Origin: Costus lasius
Taxonomy: Eukaryota > Streptophyta > Magnoliopsida > Zingiberales > Costaceae
Direction: 5' to 3'
Length of the DNA: 64,000 nt
NCBI GenBank assembly: GCA_027563935.2
Contig: CM050450.1
Coordinates: forward strand, 26,895,439-26,959,438
Position 1 is the stretch's first letter. The number at the start of each line of letters is the position of its first letter. The notes beneath the pieces are model-generated. The model searched no databases and was not told the DNA's origin. It saw only the letters and a list, made by a program, of their open reading frames with translations. Shown here in pieces: positions 10,278 through 20,686 of the stretch. The translations under genes were made by a program, and so were the position numbers.

Positions 10278-11299
10278 CGGCCTGTTTCAGTGAAGGGAAA
10301 TCAGGAGGGAAAGGAAAGAAATGAATTTCTTTCCTTCCATTTAGCTTGTTTCAGAAGAAGGAATGGGTAGAAAGGAAAGCAATTATTTCTTTCCTTTCTC
10401 TCCAAAACCGTTCCCTCCAAATCAGAGGGAAATCATTTCCTTTCTCCCCTTTCCATCCGAGCTCGCCTCGTTCGCCGTTTTCTCACCCCCCCCCCCCTCT
10501 CCTCTCGTTCGCCGAGCTCCATCTCCCCACTCACCCCTCCCCTCTCGCCACCTCCCTTCCGCTCTTCCCCGCCTCCCCTCCGATCTCTCCGTCGCCTCCT
10601 TGATCCATCTCCGCCTTCGACAGGTTCGAGCTCACAGCCGCCGTTCGAGCTCGCCCCCTCTCGCCCGACCTCGCTCGCATCTCCCTCTCCCGATCTCCCG
10701 ACCTCGCTCGCCCCTCTCCGTCCACCGACCACGCCCCCTCTCCGTCCTCCTCCGACCTCGCCCCTCTCCGTCCACCGACCACGCCCCCCTCTCCGGAGAC
10801 GTCGACAAGGCGGGCGGTTGCGTCGGCGAGTTCTCTGGACGCGGACGTGGAGCGTGGGCGACAGAGGCAGGAGGCCTTCAGCGGGCGTGGCGACAGAGGC
10901 GGGAGGCCTTCAGCGGGCGTGGCTCAGGGTTTCCAGCGAACGTGGGCGACAGAGGCGGGAGGCCTTCAGCGGGCGTGGAGCGTGGCGGACGTGGTCCACG
11001 CGTAGGCGGCGCTCGGCGGTGGAGGACGAGTTGAGGAAGACGACGCGGATTGGACGAATGCGAACGCACGTGTTCGAACCGTGCAAGTGTCGTTCGGCGT
11101 TGAGGGCTGAGTCAACGAGGGTAGCGGTCAACGGAAATTTTCAGCGATTTTGACTTTGTGCTGATGTCAGCGAGGTTCCTTTCCTTCCACTGAAACACAG
11201 GGCCTATAAGGGAAAGTAATGATTTCTTTCCCTCCTTATTTCCTTTCTCTTTCTATTTCTTTTCTTTGCTAATTTCTTTCCTTCCACCGAAACAGGCCG
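10278..11299. mobile_element. PIF/Harbinger-like TIR transposon with GC-rich cargo
   Basis: The left end CGGCCTGTTTCAGTG (10278) and right end, read in reverse, CGGCCTGTTTCGGTG (to 11299) form terminal inverted repeats, flanked by TAA at 10275-10277 and 11300-11302. A TWA target duplication and a GGCCTGTTT-type end are typical of PIF/Harbinger. No transposase is seen, so it is non-autonomous. A related internal end (read in reverse, GGCCCTGTGTTTCAGTGG, at about 11178-11200) suggests nesting or a duplicated end. About 10440-11160 is far more GC-rich than the surroundings and may be captured host DNA. Confidence 0.6.
10858..10977. repeat. 32-bp GC-rich minisatellite
   Basis: Three near-identical copies of a 32-bp unit beginning GCGACAGAGGCGGGAGGCCT at 10858, 10890 and 10946, inside the GC-rich cargo of the TIR transposon. 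A longer duplication around CCTCTCCGTCCACCGACCAC lies upstream at about 10710-10790. Confidence 0.8.
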
Positions 11300-12468
11300 T
11301 AAGGACACTGAAATCAAATAATCTTTTTGAGTATTATATTATTTTATTTTTTTTATATACATCGAGGACGATGCATACTTTTCTTTGTGGGATGATGCAT
11401 GTTTGGTTTTCATTGATAATTGTGGATTAAATGATATAGTATATGCAACAATTTAAGTCTAGGGTATTTTGATTGTATTCGAGCTTTATATGTATGTATT
11501 TTAAATGTTTATGATTGTTAAGGATGATCAAATTTATTTTATTCTTAATTCTGAACTTAGGAAACATTTTGAGTATTTGATTTGATGACTTAGGAAATTT
11601 TTAAAATTTTATGTAGACTTAAATTGTTGAGTAAATTCAATTCTGGTATTGATAAAATACATATGTGAATTGTTATAAGTTCATGAGAACACTTGCATAG
11701 TAGAATTTACTTGAAGTTTAATTTATCTAACTTTACTTGATGGAGAACTTTTTATGAATAGAAAATTAGTGATATTTCTTTAATTGAGACTTGCTCCAAC
11801 TCCTCTGGTTGAGGAATCTAAAGTCATGAGTTATATTATACCATGAATTGGTATACTTTAAGTTTGTTGTGATCAAGTAACAGAGGGAAAATCTTAAAAG
11901 TACATATTTATGCCTCATGTAGAAAGATCGATAACGATTTAAGTACCATGCCCTTGACCGGCTCTCTCCAGAAAAAAAAAAGAAAAAGAGAAAAGAATAA
12001 AAAGCATAGAAAAAGAGAGAGCTGTAGGTCAAGTGGACAACTCCGTTGAATTTAAGATTGATACTATGAGTTAAATTATACTGCTTTGTGGTATACTTTA
12101 AACAATGTTATTATGCTAACAGGAAAGGGCATATAACCATTTAAAGACCAAATTGCATTAAAAGTATATTATCTTTAACATCACTGAAATTCTTGAAGTA
12201 GAAATTTTGTCTATTAAGAAATGTGGATTTATTAAGTTGAGAGAATTTGATACTTAGTGCATGAGAAATGAATGTTATGACATGAAATGTGAATTTTATC
12301 TTTCTTGGATTGTAAACTCTTGAGAATTTATCTCTATTGTGATTTTTCTTAAAATTACTCGAGTTTTGAAAGATCGACTGCTTGAATTGTGGACTAGGGA
12401 AGTTATTAAGGAGAGAAAAAAAAATAAGATTGTTCCTTATCTTTACATTCAGTTTAGATACTATGGTA
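11300..12468 (+). other. Non-coding 3' region of element B with paired TATAC hairpins
   Basis: AT-rich, no ORF. At the place where other elements have the GGCACTG hairpins, B has two copies of another hairpin: TATACC at 11837-11842 with GGTATA at 11850-11855, and TATAC at 12077-12081 with GTATA at 12091-12095, both flanked by GAGTTA and CTTTAA. A purine run (A and G) is at about 11971-12024. Confidence 0.5.
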
Positions 12469-12486
12469 TTGCTTGAGGATAAGCAA
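12469..12486 (+). promoter_or_regulatory. Hairpin next to the polypurine tract, element B
   Basis: TTGCTT-GAGGAT-AAGCAA, a perfect 6-bp stem, 20 nt before the LTR start at 12507. Confidence 0.8.
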
Positions 12487-12506
12487 AATTTTAAATCTAG
12501 GTATTC

Positions 12507-14038
12507 TGATGAGTTGCATTTATATCATATTTTTTTCTGTATTTTATATGATATTTAGGCTTAATTTCATGATTTTATACCAATTTTTAGTGTTTTTACT
12601 TCACTTGGTATGGAATCTTCACTTTTCTTGGTTTTTATAAAAATGCAGGTAAAATGACAAAAAAAAATGATGGATTTCGAGTGTTTTAAGGCCATAGCAC
12701 GGTTCCCGAGGAAATTATAAGGTTGCATATCAAATTTGGAGTGAAATGAAGGCCAGACGCAATATTCATGGTTGCACCCGTGAATCTTTCGTGGGCCATG
12801 AATATCACTCAAAACGATGGATTTTATGAGTTTTGAGGTCATGGCATGATTCATGATGAAAAGACGAGGTTGTAGGTCAAATTTGAGCCAAATCGGAGGT
12901 CAAACGCAACTTTTATGGTCGTGACCGTAAATATATTCACGGGCTGTGAATACATTATATGCAGTAAACATAAACTTTCACACCCATGGCCGTAAACAGT
13001 TTACGGGTTGTGAATATTTTCGCCCCTTCACGTTTTTCACTCGATTTGACCCCGAATCGAGTCAAAATTGAACCAAACTTTACAGAAACCTTCCTGTATG
13101 GGTTCTACACTGATTAAACTATAAAAGGAATGATTTTGGAGGGTTTAAGGGGGCTTCTACACAAGAACAAGAACGGAGGAGGCGGCTAGGGCAAAACTCA
13201 ATTTCTAGGCAGAATTCCGGTGAAATATCACACAAAAGAGGGTTTTGGACGCTTTATCTTCATCTCTAGATCGATGGGAAGAGTTCTAATCACTATCCTA
13301 GTGTCTTTTTGTATTATTTTTGAGAGATTATGTTGAGTTCATCAATATATATGCTGTTTTCTATACACATGAACATTTAAACTCTTTTTCGGGATTAGGG
13401 GTGTAACCCGTTGATGTTTTATGGATTAAATTTATTGTTTAAGCCTTTAACATGAATTTTATAGAGTTGATTTGATTAAAATTGTGTTTATTTCATAATT
13501 TACTCTGATCAAGTATGTTTACGTTTTAGATGTTGTGAGAAGGACCAAGAGGTAAATCTCAACGTCGGATCTATTCTTTTCAAACCTACGAATCCAATCA
13601 TGGGAGTAGCTTGGATTCATTTGAAGGATTTTTATGGTTTTTCACAAAACTTAATGGGTCTATTTATGTTAATTGTCACGAGAGTAAGGAATTAATATTA
13701 ATTGATACTGGATTACGCTTTGGGAGAAGGTAATCTGTACCTTAGGAAAAATCCCTTTCAACATTGTAATTTTCTATTCAAAGGTTTGTTTTTATTGAAT
13801 TCATAGTCATCAACATGATGAAACCCTGAGTCCTAACTTTCTCCACATTGATTTTTACCCAAAACCTTACTTTCGTTTCTTTTTATTTGTACTTAGAAGT
13901 TTCCAAAAACAAAAACCACAAATTTGATTTGTCTAGATATAGATCAATCGTGTAGTCGGTACTTGACTGCCAGATCCTCGTTGGGAATGATAATCTTTTT
14001 TATTACTTTGATAAATCCGTGCACTTGCGGACGCATCA
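12507..14038 (+). repeat. 3' LTR of element B
   Basis: Starts TGATGAG and ends GCATCA, with TGATG/CATCA inverted ends. It holds the palindrome array (12750-13035), three stem-loops (GAATCCAA 13590-13597 with TTGGATTC 13611-13618; TTAATT 13669-13674 with AATTAA 13690-13695 around a GAGA loop; GATTAC 13711-13716 with GTAATC 13730-13735), and the terminal hairpin TCCG-TGCACTTG-CGGA at 14016-14031. About 1.53 kb. Confidence 0.85.
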
Positions 14039-14758
14039 CCTCATGCTCTGAGACATTAGATCTGTTCTCACTTACCGGGAGGGGGACACACTCACGTTCC
14101 AGTTGGACTTATTGAGCATGTATTTTGGAACCAGATCACCTCAGAGTCCCATTTTTCACCATCATCAGCAAGAGCAACAAGCATCTCGAACCCCTGCATC
14201 AAATATGTGCACCGTGTTTTGGCTCATACAGTTTTCAAACAATGAGATAGTGATGGTATGGTACGCTAGTCCAAACTTTACTTTCTTTGGTGCATGCTTC
14301 ATGCATACCCCATAGATCTAGTATTCTTTTTAATCAAACACTTAGATAAGGTTGCAAGGGCAAAGAAGGGTGCTAGTGTCATAGGAGGTTTTCTTACTCC
14401 TATAGCACTCTCTTTAGGAGTTGAGCCCTATGGAATTGAGGTCGCTAGGGGAAACGCCAGAATAGATATTGAGTCATATGTGTCGATGAAGATGATTGCA
14501 AGAGAAGGGGACATCTATTGCTTGATTATTAGACCGGGTGCTCCCACCTCACCACTACCAAACACTAAGAAGACTTCAGTCCAGAATCAAGCTAATTGGA
14601 AGCTTTCACCAGATGTTGTCACAGCCGCCACCCCCACACCATTGGATTCAGTACCGCCGCCACCCACCTAGGGTGGCAGTGATAACCCATTCGGCATGAG
14701 TATAGATTCGCCGCTACACAAAACTACTGATTCTCCACCACACCGAGCTGCAGGCTCT
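14039..14758 (+). pseudogene. Accessory ORF of element C, 5' piece
   Basis: Homologue of the element A accessory ORF, cut on the left by element B and on the right by element D. The matching part includes KGASVIGGFLTPIALSLGVEP, ESYVSMKMIAREGDIYCL and PLPNTKK...NWKL. Several stops (for example TAG at 14669-14671) and shifts disrupt it. The frame continues across the D insertion into 22837 onward when D and one copy of the 5-bp duplication are ignored, which shows that D hit this ORF. Confidence 0.75.
14754..14758. repeat. Target site duplication of element D, left copy
   Basis: GCTCT immediately before the LTR, identical to 22832-22836. Confidence 0.95.
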
Positions 14759-15029
14759 TGATAGGATTCCGCAAGTGCACGGAATTATCGAAGTAATAAA
14801 AATATCGATCCACAGAGACCTACGTGTTAAGTGCCAAATAGTTGTATTCTCACTAGCTAAGCAATCGAGTATGATGCGAGTAAACAATAGGAAAGCACGC
14901 AAAATAAGAGATAATCAAAGAGAGATACATGGGACTAGGGTTTCATCCACCTTAACTTCAATGATTAGATATATAAAAGGTTCGTCAATCAAATCTTGCT
15001 AAAATAAAGACCTAATTTACTTCATAAAA

Positions 15030-15275
15030 GGATTATCTCACTTTCGTGCAGATAACCACGCAGAGATAAATCCTCACTTTCGTGCAAGATTTATCCCAGG
15101 CTAAAGATAAGTAATTCATTAATCAGAGAATTCAAAGATCACTTTCGTGCATCCGAATTCTAGGTTGATAATCTCTAGTGGAGTCTCAAGGATCACTTTC
15201 GTGCATCCGAGTCTCTACACTAGTTTTACTCATGGATCTCCAACGTTCCGATCCTTGCTTTCGCACAAGATCTCC
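15030..15275 (-). promoter_or_regulatory. Array of five GNRA-capped hairpins in LTR D
   Basis: On the plus strand CAC-TTTC-GTG recurs four times, and TGC-TTTC-GCA once; the transcript strand reads CAC-GAAA-GTG. Flanking arms pair and differ each time: TTATCT/AGATAA (15033-15055), GATAAATC/GATTTATC (15065-15095), AGAATTC/GAATTCT (15127-15161), GGAT/ATCC (15190-15208) and GATCCT/AAGATC (15250-15272, one mismatch). A single extra base lies on the same side of the upper stem in most copies. The right LTR repeats the array at about 21200-21445. Confidence 0.8.
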
Positions 15276-16019
15276 ACGTTTGACAAATAGACTCGATCTA
15301 TAGATTCATGTTATAATCATGGCAATTAATTTACTAGAACAGATCAAATTAGATCTAACCTAAGGAAGGGATCCTAACATGCAATTCTAGGGTTCCAAGT
15401 TCTCAAGCAAATCACCTTTCAGTCTCATTGCGAAAACTCTAAAAATATAATTAGTAACATGGACTTATAGAGAGTCTAAGCACAATCCATCACAAAAGTA
15501 AAATTATCATAGCAAAAATTATCATGACGAAAATAGAAGAGTTATCTAATCATTAAGAATCAAGGGGATTACACCCCATGTCCCAAAAGAGTGTTAAGCT
15601 TGCATGGAGGAAAAAATACAATGAATCATAGTTTAGAACAATTAGAAATCAGAGAAGGAGAAAAAAAACAACATTACAACACGGGTGTAATGTAAATTAC
15701 ACCCGTAATTTCGTGATGAACAGCGTTGTCACCGCTATTTTGTTGATTCCTCCTCCGATCGGACTCCAAACGCTCTAAAACTTCTGTGGTGTCTTTCTCC
15801 CCTCCAGGCGAAGCTTCTAAGTGAAAATCACAGCCTGAGGTGCCCTCTACGGCTCTCGGCATGAGGCCAAACCCTAGCCACCTCTCTGGCAATTTATCCC
15901 TAGATACTGGATAAAAGTTCCCCTTTCCACTTCGTACGCCTTCCCCTCTTAAAGATGAGTCTGCAGAGACTTTCGGATCCTAATTTGGAGCTCTAGATCA
16001 AAAGTTATGGCCCGAACAA

Positions 16020-16410
16020 GTTTCAGCCGCGGAAAACTCACGATTTTGATTGGAAATTACGGTCGTGTAATAATTTACGGCAGTGCCGTAAAATCATTCT
16101 GTGAACGCTGAGTCAAAATTACGACCCGTAAAATATTTCTCGATGGTGCGGTAAAATCGGACGAGTTCTCTGGTCTGAATCAGCTGGGAATTACGGCCCG
16201 TAAAATGGGTTACGGTAGTGCCATAAAATCTGTAAAGTTCTCTGTTCTGAAAGTGCTGAAAAATACGGCAGTGTAATTCTTTACGGCAGTGTCGTAAAAT
16301 CAGGAAAACTTTCTATTTGAGAAATCACCAAAATACGGCAGTGCTCTGATTTTACTGTAGCCGCGAAAAATACGGTACCGTAAAATAGGTTACGGCATTG
16401 CCGTATTTTG
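16020..16410 (-). repeat. Palindrome array in LTR D (left copy)
   Basis: Units of about 60-100 bp, each with an imperfect palindrome of the form TTACGGCAGTGCCGTAA or ACGGCCCGTAAAAT, separated by spacers such as GTTCTCTGTTCTGAAAG. The matching array of the right LTR is at about 22205-22580. Confidence 0.75.
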
Positions 16411-16682
16411 CAAGGTTGCTCCGTTTTGCGTGAAATTTCTTGGGTGATCTCCTCTTGATGATGGTAACTCTTCTATGTGTTTGATTTTGCTTGAAAACTC
16501 CTTGAAATAGTGCCTTTTTACGTGAAAATCATGAAAAACCAAAACAGAAGTAGACTTTGCAATATTCGTTGAATTTGACATGAAAACAAGTAAAATATCT
16601 TCAATCTAGCATGAAAAGATATCCAAAATGATACAAAATATACTATATATTTTGGTGTTATCAAAATACATAAGGCTCAAAC

Positions 16683-16702
16683 TTTGCCTGTCCTCAAGCA
16701 AA
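16683..16702 (-). promoter_or_regulatory. Hairpin next to the polypurine tract, element D
   Basis: On the minus strand TTTGCTT-GAGGAC-AGGCAAA, one G-T pair, 19 nt inside the 3' LTR. Confidence 0.75.
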
Positions 16703-18942
16703 AATCAAAACTTAATTAAAAGAATAACCTTTTCATGCTCAATAAATTTCTAAAATACAACCCATCAATGAAAAAAATTCTATCAATTGATTTACAAAAC
16801 TTCAAGTAAACATATCATCCTTAGAACTCAACCCTCTAGATCCACAACTCAATCAAATAAAACTTTGCATCTTGTATAATAAATAGAATTTTCAATCTCA
16901 TGATTTCACCCAGTTTTCAGTTCAAATCTATCATGCTTCTGTTTATAGGAATTTGGTTTCCAAGATCTTTTTCCACACATGATTTTTTTTCCCTTTTTTT
17001 ATGTATTTTATTTGTTTTTGTGAAGATGGCATGTACCCACTTAGATACACTCTTTTTATTTTTGACTTCAACTCTTATCTTCGGTACCACTGTCAACTTT
17101 ACACAGTGCCAAGTAGAGGAGTCTTATTCTTTTTATCTCTCATTATTTTTCATGCATAGACTTCAACCCATGTCTTAAGTACCACTATCAATTTTACATA
17201 GTGCCAAGTAGGGGAGTCTCTCACTATTTTTATGGATCTTGGATTCTTCCTTCCCAACAAATAGCAAAATAGACTAAACATCTACTAGGTTGATCAATTG
17301 ATATCAATTCACAAATCATACTCATATGCTCATTTTATTTAAAGGAGTAGTTTCACCTTTAGATCTTATTCATCAAATAACACATCTACCCAAAATTTCA
17401 TGCATCAACCAATGTCAAATTTCAAAAATAGATATGCATTGAAGAAATAAATCTAACATGATAGGGTTTTTCTCTAATCACAAGTATAAATACTCACATC
17501 ATCAAGGAAGACATTTTATCAATAAATCATGCCATCATATAGTAGAAAGTGGATCATATGCTTTCATCAATTTTAACAACACATTTGAATAATATCATCA
17601 TCAAAACAATGAGTTCCATATATCCATAAAATCATATTTCAAGAGAAAACCAATAGGTAGTATAAATATGATAAAGTCAAAAATGCACTATATGAAATAG
17701 TCATTAATAAGAGAGTGCAAGTGATACTCACAAAACTATATAGATCATGCTCAATCATTGTCAGGCCAATGCAGCTGGGTCCAAAGATATGTCTTTTGAA
17801 AATTTTTTGCAAAATTTAAGGTACATTAGGCTCACATAAGGCTCAGATCAAAAACAGTCTTAAAATAATAATGATAAAAATAAATTTCTCAAGGAAGAGT
17901 CAGAGATGTCGTCGGAGGTCTGAAAGATGCTGATGCAGGCGGGCAGAGGTGGAATAGATGCTAGCTGAAAAGCTACTAGCAATGATGGTGCCGACAATGG
18001 AGTGAGTAATCTCTAGTGGCCTGCTAGAGAATACAGTCTTGTAGGTGAGATCGTCGGCTGGTGGTGCGAGAGATAGCACTGCATAGAAAAAAAAATCAAT
18101 CACTAATGAAGAGTCTACTGCATAAATAATTCAAATCAATGGAAATAGAGGCAGTACAAGAAGCATGAAGCTGCTGGTGATGCTCCGCAAGAGGTGGAAG
18201 ACAGTTTCCCTTGAAAATTGCTGAATCTGGAGGCAAAAGAAGCAATAACAAGTTGCAAGCAAATAGTGCAGTTTTTGAATTTTTTATGAAAAGTAGCCCT
18301 ACCCAAAAATAAGATTTAATGATCCAAATAGAAAATGGACAGAACCACGTAATAGAATAAGAGATATTCTTTTCAGACATTTGAAAATCAAAGGATCAAA
18401 ATCTATCAGAAATTAAGGGCATCAGCAGAAAAAAGGCTACTCAGATTAAAAACTGCACAAACTGCACAAAAGTTAATAAAATTCAAAAAGTTGCTATGTG
18501 TCCTAGAATGATCAGAAAATATTTTCATGAAAATAATTTATCCACAAGATAGAATGACACACGTTCTTTCAATTCCAAGTGGAAAATCTGGGTTTCAAGT
18601 CACCGAAACATCTCAAAAAGTGGCAGCAAAAGTGCTAGTCAGAACAGTCAGAAAAAACTGCTGCAAAAATTAATCATAATCAAAAAGTTGCTATGTGTTT
18701 TAGAATGATCCATGAACTTTAAAATTAAGAAAAAATATTCAGATGATAGATAAAGATGAGTACTTCGATGTTGTGCCAAAGCCCAAAATTATTCTTAACC
18801 CAGTTTCTTAAAATCGCAGCGAGAAAACACCTACTCAATAAGCAAACTGTAGAGAGGAGTGCAGATTTTTTTTTTTCAAAAATAACAGAAAAATTAATTC
18901 TAAAAAAAACTAGGATAAAAGAAATTAAGCTAAGATAGAGTA
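16703..18942 (-). other. Non-coding 3' region of element D with GGCACTG hairpins
   Basis: Two hairpins at 17081-17215: CACTGT (17088-17093) with ACAGTG (17103-17108), and CACTAT (17183-17188) with ATAGTG (17198-17203), each followed by GCCAAGTAG.GGAGTC. The G-C pair of the first is A-T in the second. A 30-bp direct repeat around AAAAAGTTGCTATGTGT occurs at 18484-18513 and 18681-18710. Element D has no accessory ORF; the short ORFs here are not supported. Confidence 0.6.
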
Positions 18943-18990
18943 CTTGGGTTGCCTCCCAAGAAGCGCTAATTTTAAGTCATTAGCTTGACC
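18943..18990 (-). promoter_or_regulatory. Post-stop double hairpin of element D
   Basis: On the minus strand GGTCA-AGCTAA-TGACT and CTTGGG-AGGCAA-CCCAAG (18943-18960, identical to element A), starting 11 nt after the TGA at 19002-19004. Confidence 0.8.
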
Positions 18991-19001
18991 AAAAATCAAT
19001 A

Positions 19002-19277
19002 TCATGGTGAAGCAGGTGAATTAGTACCAAAATAGATTGCAAACAATTTTCTGCATTTTCTTTGTCCATAAAGCTTAGCCACAAATCCAAAAATCCAGAA
19101 TTGCATATAAATCACAATTAAAGTGGCTTTCTTACATATGCAGAAATCAAAATCAAAATCTTCACATGAAGGATATTCAATGATCTTCCTAAATTTATCA
19201 GAGAGTAAAATCATCAATCCTTTCTTCAACTTTATCTTTTCAATCACAATAGGACTTTTATCAAAATATTCAAGCAT
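19002..19277 (-). CDS. C-terminal domain of the element D protein (unknown function)
   Basis: 91 codons after the stop that ends the long acidic ORF; probably once its C-terminus, now in a separate open frame. It aligns with the end of element B's ORF over about 75 residues (DKFRKIIEYP, FDFDFC, QFWIFGF, GQRKCRKLF, GTNSPASP). A hydrophobic stretch around ATLIVIYMQFWIFGFVAKLY could be a membrane segment or a buried strand; the same region in B is also hydrophobic. I recognise no family. Whether it is translated here is doubtful. Confidence 0.5.
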   Translation of the reverse strand: MLEYFDKSPIVIEKIKLKKGLMILLSDKFRKIIEYPSCEDFDFDFCICKKATLIVIYMQFWIFGFVAKLYGQRKCRKLFAIYFGTNSPASP

Positions 19278-19300
19278 TGGACATCATAATAATAGTTATG

Positions 19301-20686
19301 TCATTCATTAGATTCCTCAATAAAGCGCAAATTTTCAATTAAATCAAAAGGTTGAGCAATAGATATGGGCAAAGCATCAACATAGTGAGATACATCAATT
19401 TTTGCAACATTCAAATCATCTACAGGTTCCTCATGTTCATCATCAAACAATTTATCAATATCAAAATTATCAACAAAGTCAAGATGAGACTCTTCAAAAT
19501 TAATTTCCTCATGCTTCCCCACAAATAATTCATCATCAAAAGAGTCAAAATCAGAATCATATGAAAAATAAGATTTATCAATATTTACAATAGGATCAGA
19601 GTTAACCTCAAAAGACTTATCATTAATTTCAACAATATCACCAAAATCACAGTGGGGTTCATCAATGTTTATAATTTTCAAACCTTCATCATGCTCATCA
19701 GATTCAACCATATATAAATTTACATCAAAATCAGAATTATCATCAAAAGAAGGGTTTTCAATTTCAATTTTCTCAACCTTTTCCTCAAATAAATTATCAG
19801 GTAAATCAATATCAAAATTATCAAGATCAGAATGAGATTTATTAATATTCACATAAGGCTCAATCTCAAAACAATCATGATCACAGGGGGAGTTTTCTAA
19901 ATCAAGTTTTTCAGTATCAAACTCAAATAAACAATCATGCTGTGCAATCTGGGTTTCTAGCAATTCAGTATTAACAGTCAAAGATTGATGATTTTCCCAT
20001 CTAGAATACAATTCATAAGATTCTTTAATTGATAAATTGGGATTTAAAAATGGACAATCAGAGGTATAATGATCAAAATATCCACACATATCACATCCTG
20101 AGTGCACATAAGAATTTAGCTCTTGAGTATTAGCAGTCAAAGATTCTTCTTGATAAGAAATTTGATTAACTGAACCCTTAAAATCTTCAATTTGCTTACT
20201 TTGATTGCTCAGCATTCGGTTTTGTTTAGCCATAATTTTTTCAAACATGGATTTTAGCTCAGACATTTCAGTATCCTCAAAGCATGGCACAGAAACATGA
20301 TCAGAGCAATCATCATAAGAAGAAGTTTGATTTTCCCAACTAGAATAATAATGGTCATTTTGAAAACTTGGTGAATCATAATTTGGAGAATCTAAAATAT
20401 GGCAATCAGGAGTATAATGATCAAAACTTCCACAAAGATCACAATTATCTGAAGAAATCTTAATAGGATACAAATTTAAGGTGCTTATATGGCAAGAGAG
20501 ATAATCTTGAAGAGTGTAAGACGGATCATCTTCAGGCTTTCTACAAGAATCTAAAAACTGATTTACCTTATCTTGAATAGTGTATGAAGAATCATCATTG
20601 CATACCTTATCTCTTTGAGTTGCCCAAGAATTATGATAAAAAGACATATTTTCAAAATCTATCAAGAACAGATAATCCAACACCAC
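19301..20686 (-). CDS. Acidic protein with two CCHC zinc knuckles (gag-derived)
   Basis: An uninterrupted 461-codon frame. The native start may be the internal Met at codon 14 (MSFYHNSW). Knuckles: C82-x2-C85-x4-H90-x4-C95 and C198-x2-C201-x4-H206-x4-C211, the retroviral nucleocapsid pattern. Between them, residues 141-172 look helical or coiled (MSELKSMFEKIMAKQ), like the C-terminal part of Athila gag. Residues from about 240 to the end are a low-complexity acidic tract with degenerate repeats of the type NI(D/N)(K/E)(S/P)(H/Y/F). The capsid domain is absent. The protein could still bind element RNA; the acidic tail is unlike a normal nucleocapsid. It is the only long ORF of a recent element, which suggests it may be, or recently was, under selection. 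Confidence 0.75.
   Translation of the reverse strand: MVLDYLFLIDFENMSFYHNSWATQRDKVCNDDSSYTIQDKVNQFLDSCRKPEDDPSYTLQDYLSCHISTLNLYPIKISSDNCDLCGSFDHYTPDCHILDSPNYDSPSFQNDHYYSSWENQTSSYDDCSDHVSVPCFEDTEMSELKSMFEKIMAKQNRMLSNQSKQIEDFKGSVNQISYQEESLTANTQELNSYVHSGCDMCGYFDHYTSDCPFLNPNLSIKESYELYSRWENHQSLTVNTELLETQIAQHDCLFEFDTEKLDLENSPCDHDCFEIEPYVNINKSHSDLDNFDIDLPDNLFEEKVEKIEIENPSFDDNSDFDVNLYMVESDEHDEGLKIINIDEPHCDFGDIVEINDKSFEVNSDPIVNIDKSYFSYDSDFDSFDDELFVGKHEEINFEESHLDFVDNFDIDKLFDDEHEEPVDDLNVAKIDVSHYVDALPISIAQPFDLIENLRFIEESNE

Larger units (their letters stand above)
8332..14038 (+). mobile_element. Element B: non-autonomous Athila-type retrotransposon (3' part)
   Basis: Contains a decayed acidic ORF, a conserved C-terminal domain, the post-stop double hairpin, internal palindromes, a polypurine-tract hairpin and a 3' LTR. 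There is no RT, RNase H or integrase. Its 5' part should lie left of element A, outside the window. A TIR transposon is inserted at 10278-11299. B itself interrupts the accessory ORF of element C. Confidence 0.75.
14759..16663 (-). repeat. Element D LTR, left (3' LTR on the minus strand)
   Basis: TGATAGG...TTATCA. It holds the terminal hairpin ATTCCG-CAAGTGCA-CGGAAT at 14766-14785, a hairpin array at 15030-15275 and a palindrome array at 16020-16410 built on TTACGGCAGTGCCGTAA. Same family as solo LTR S3. Confidence 0.95.

Noticed and set aside
10363..11034. Long GC-rich ORFs on both strands
   Set aside because: Overlapping open frames on both strands, proline/serine/arginine low complexity and tandem repeats: a base-composition effect, not a gene.
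15030..15275. CRISPR-like array of short repeats
   Set aside because: Plant nuclear context, unit spacing irregular, spacers form stems with each other, and the array is part of an LTR present in several copies.
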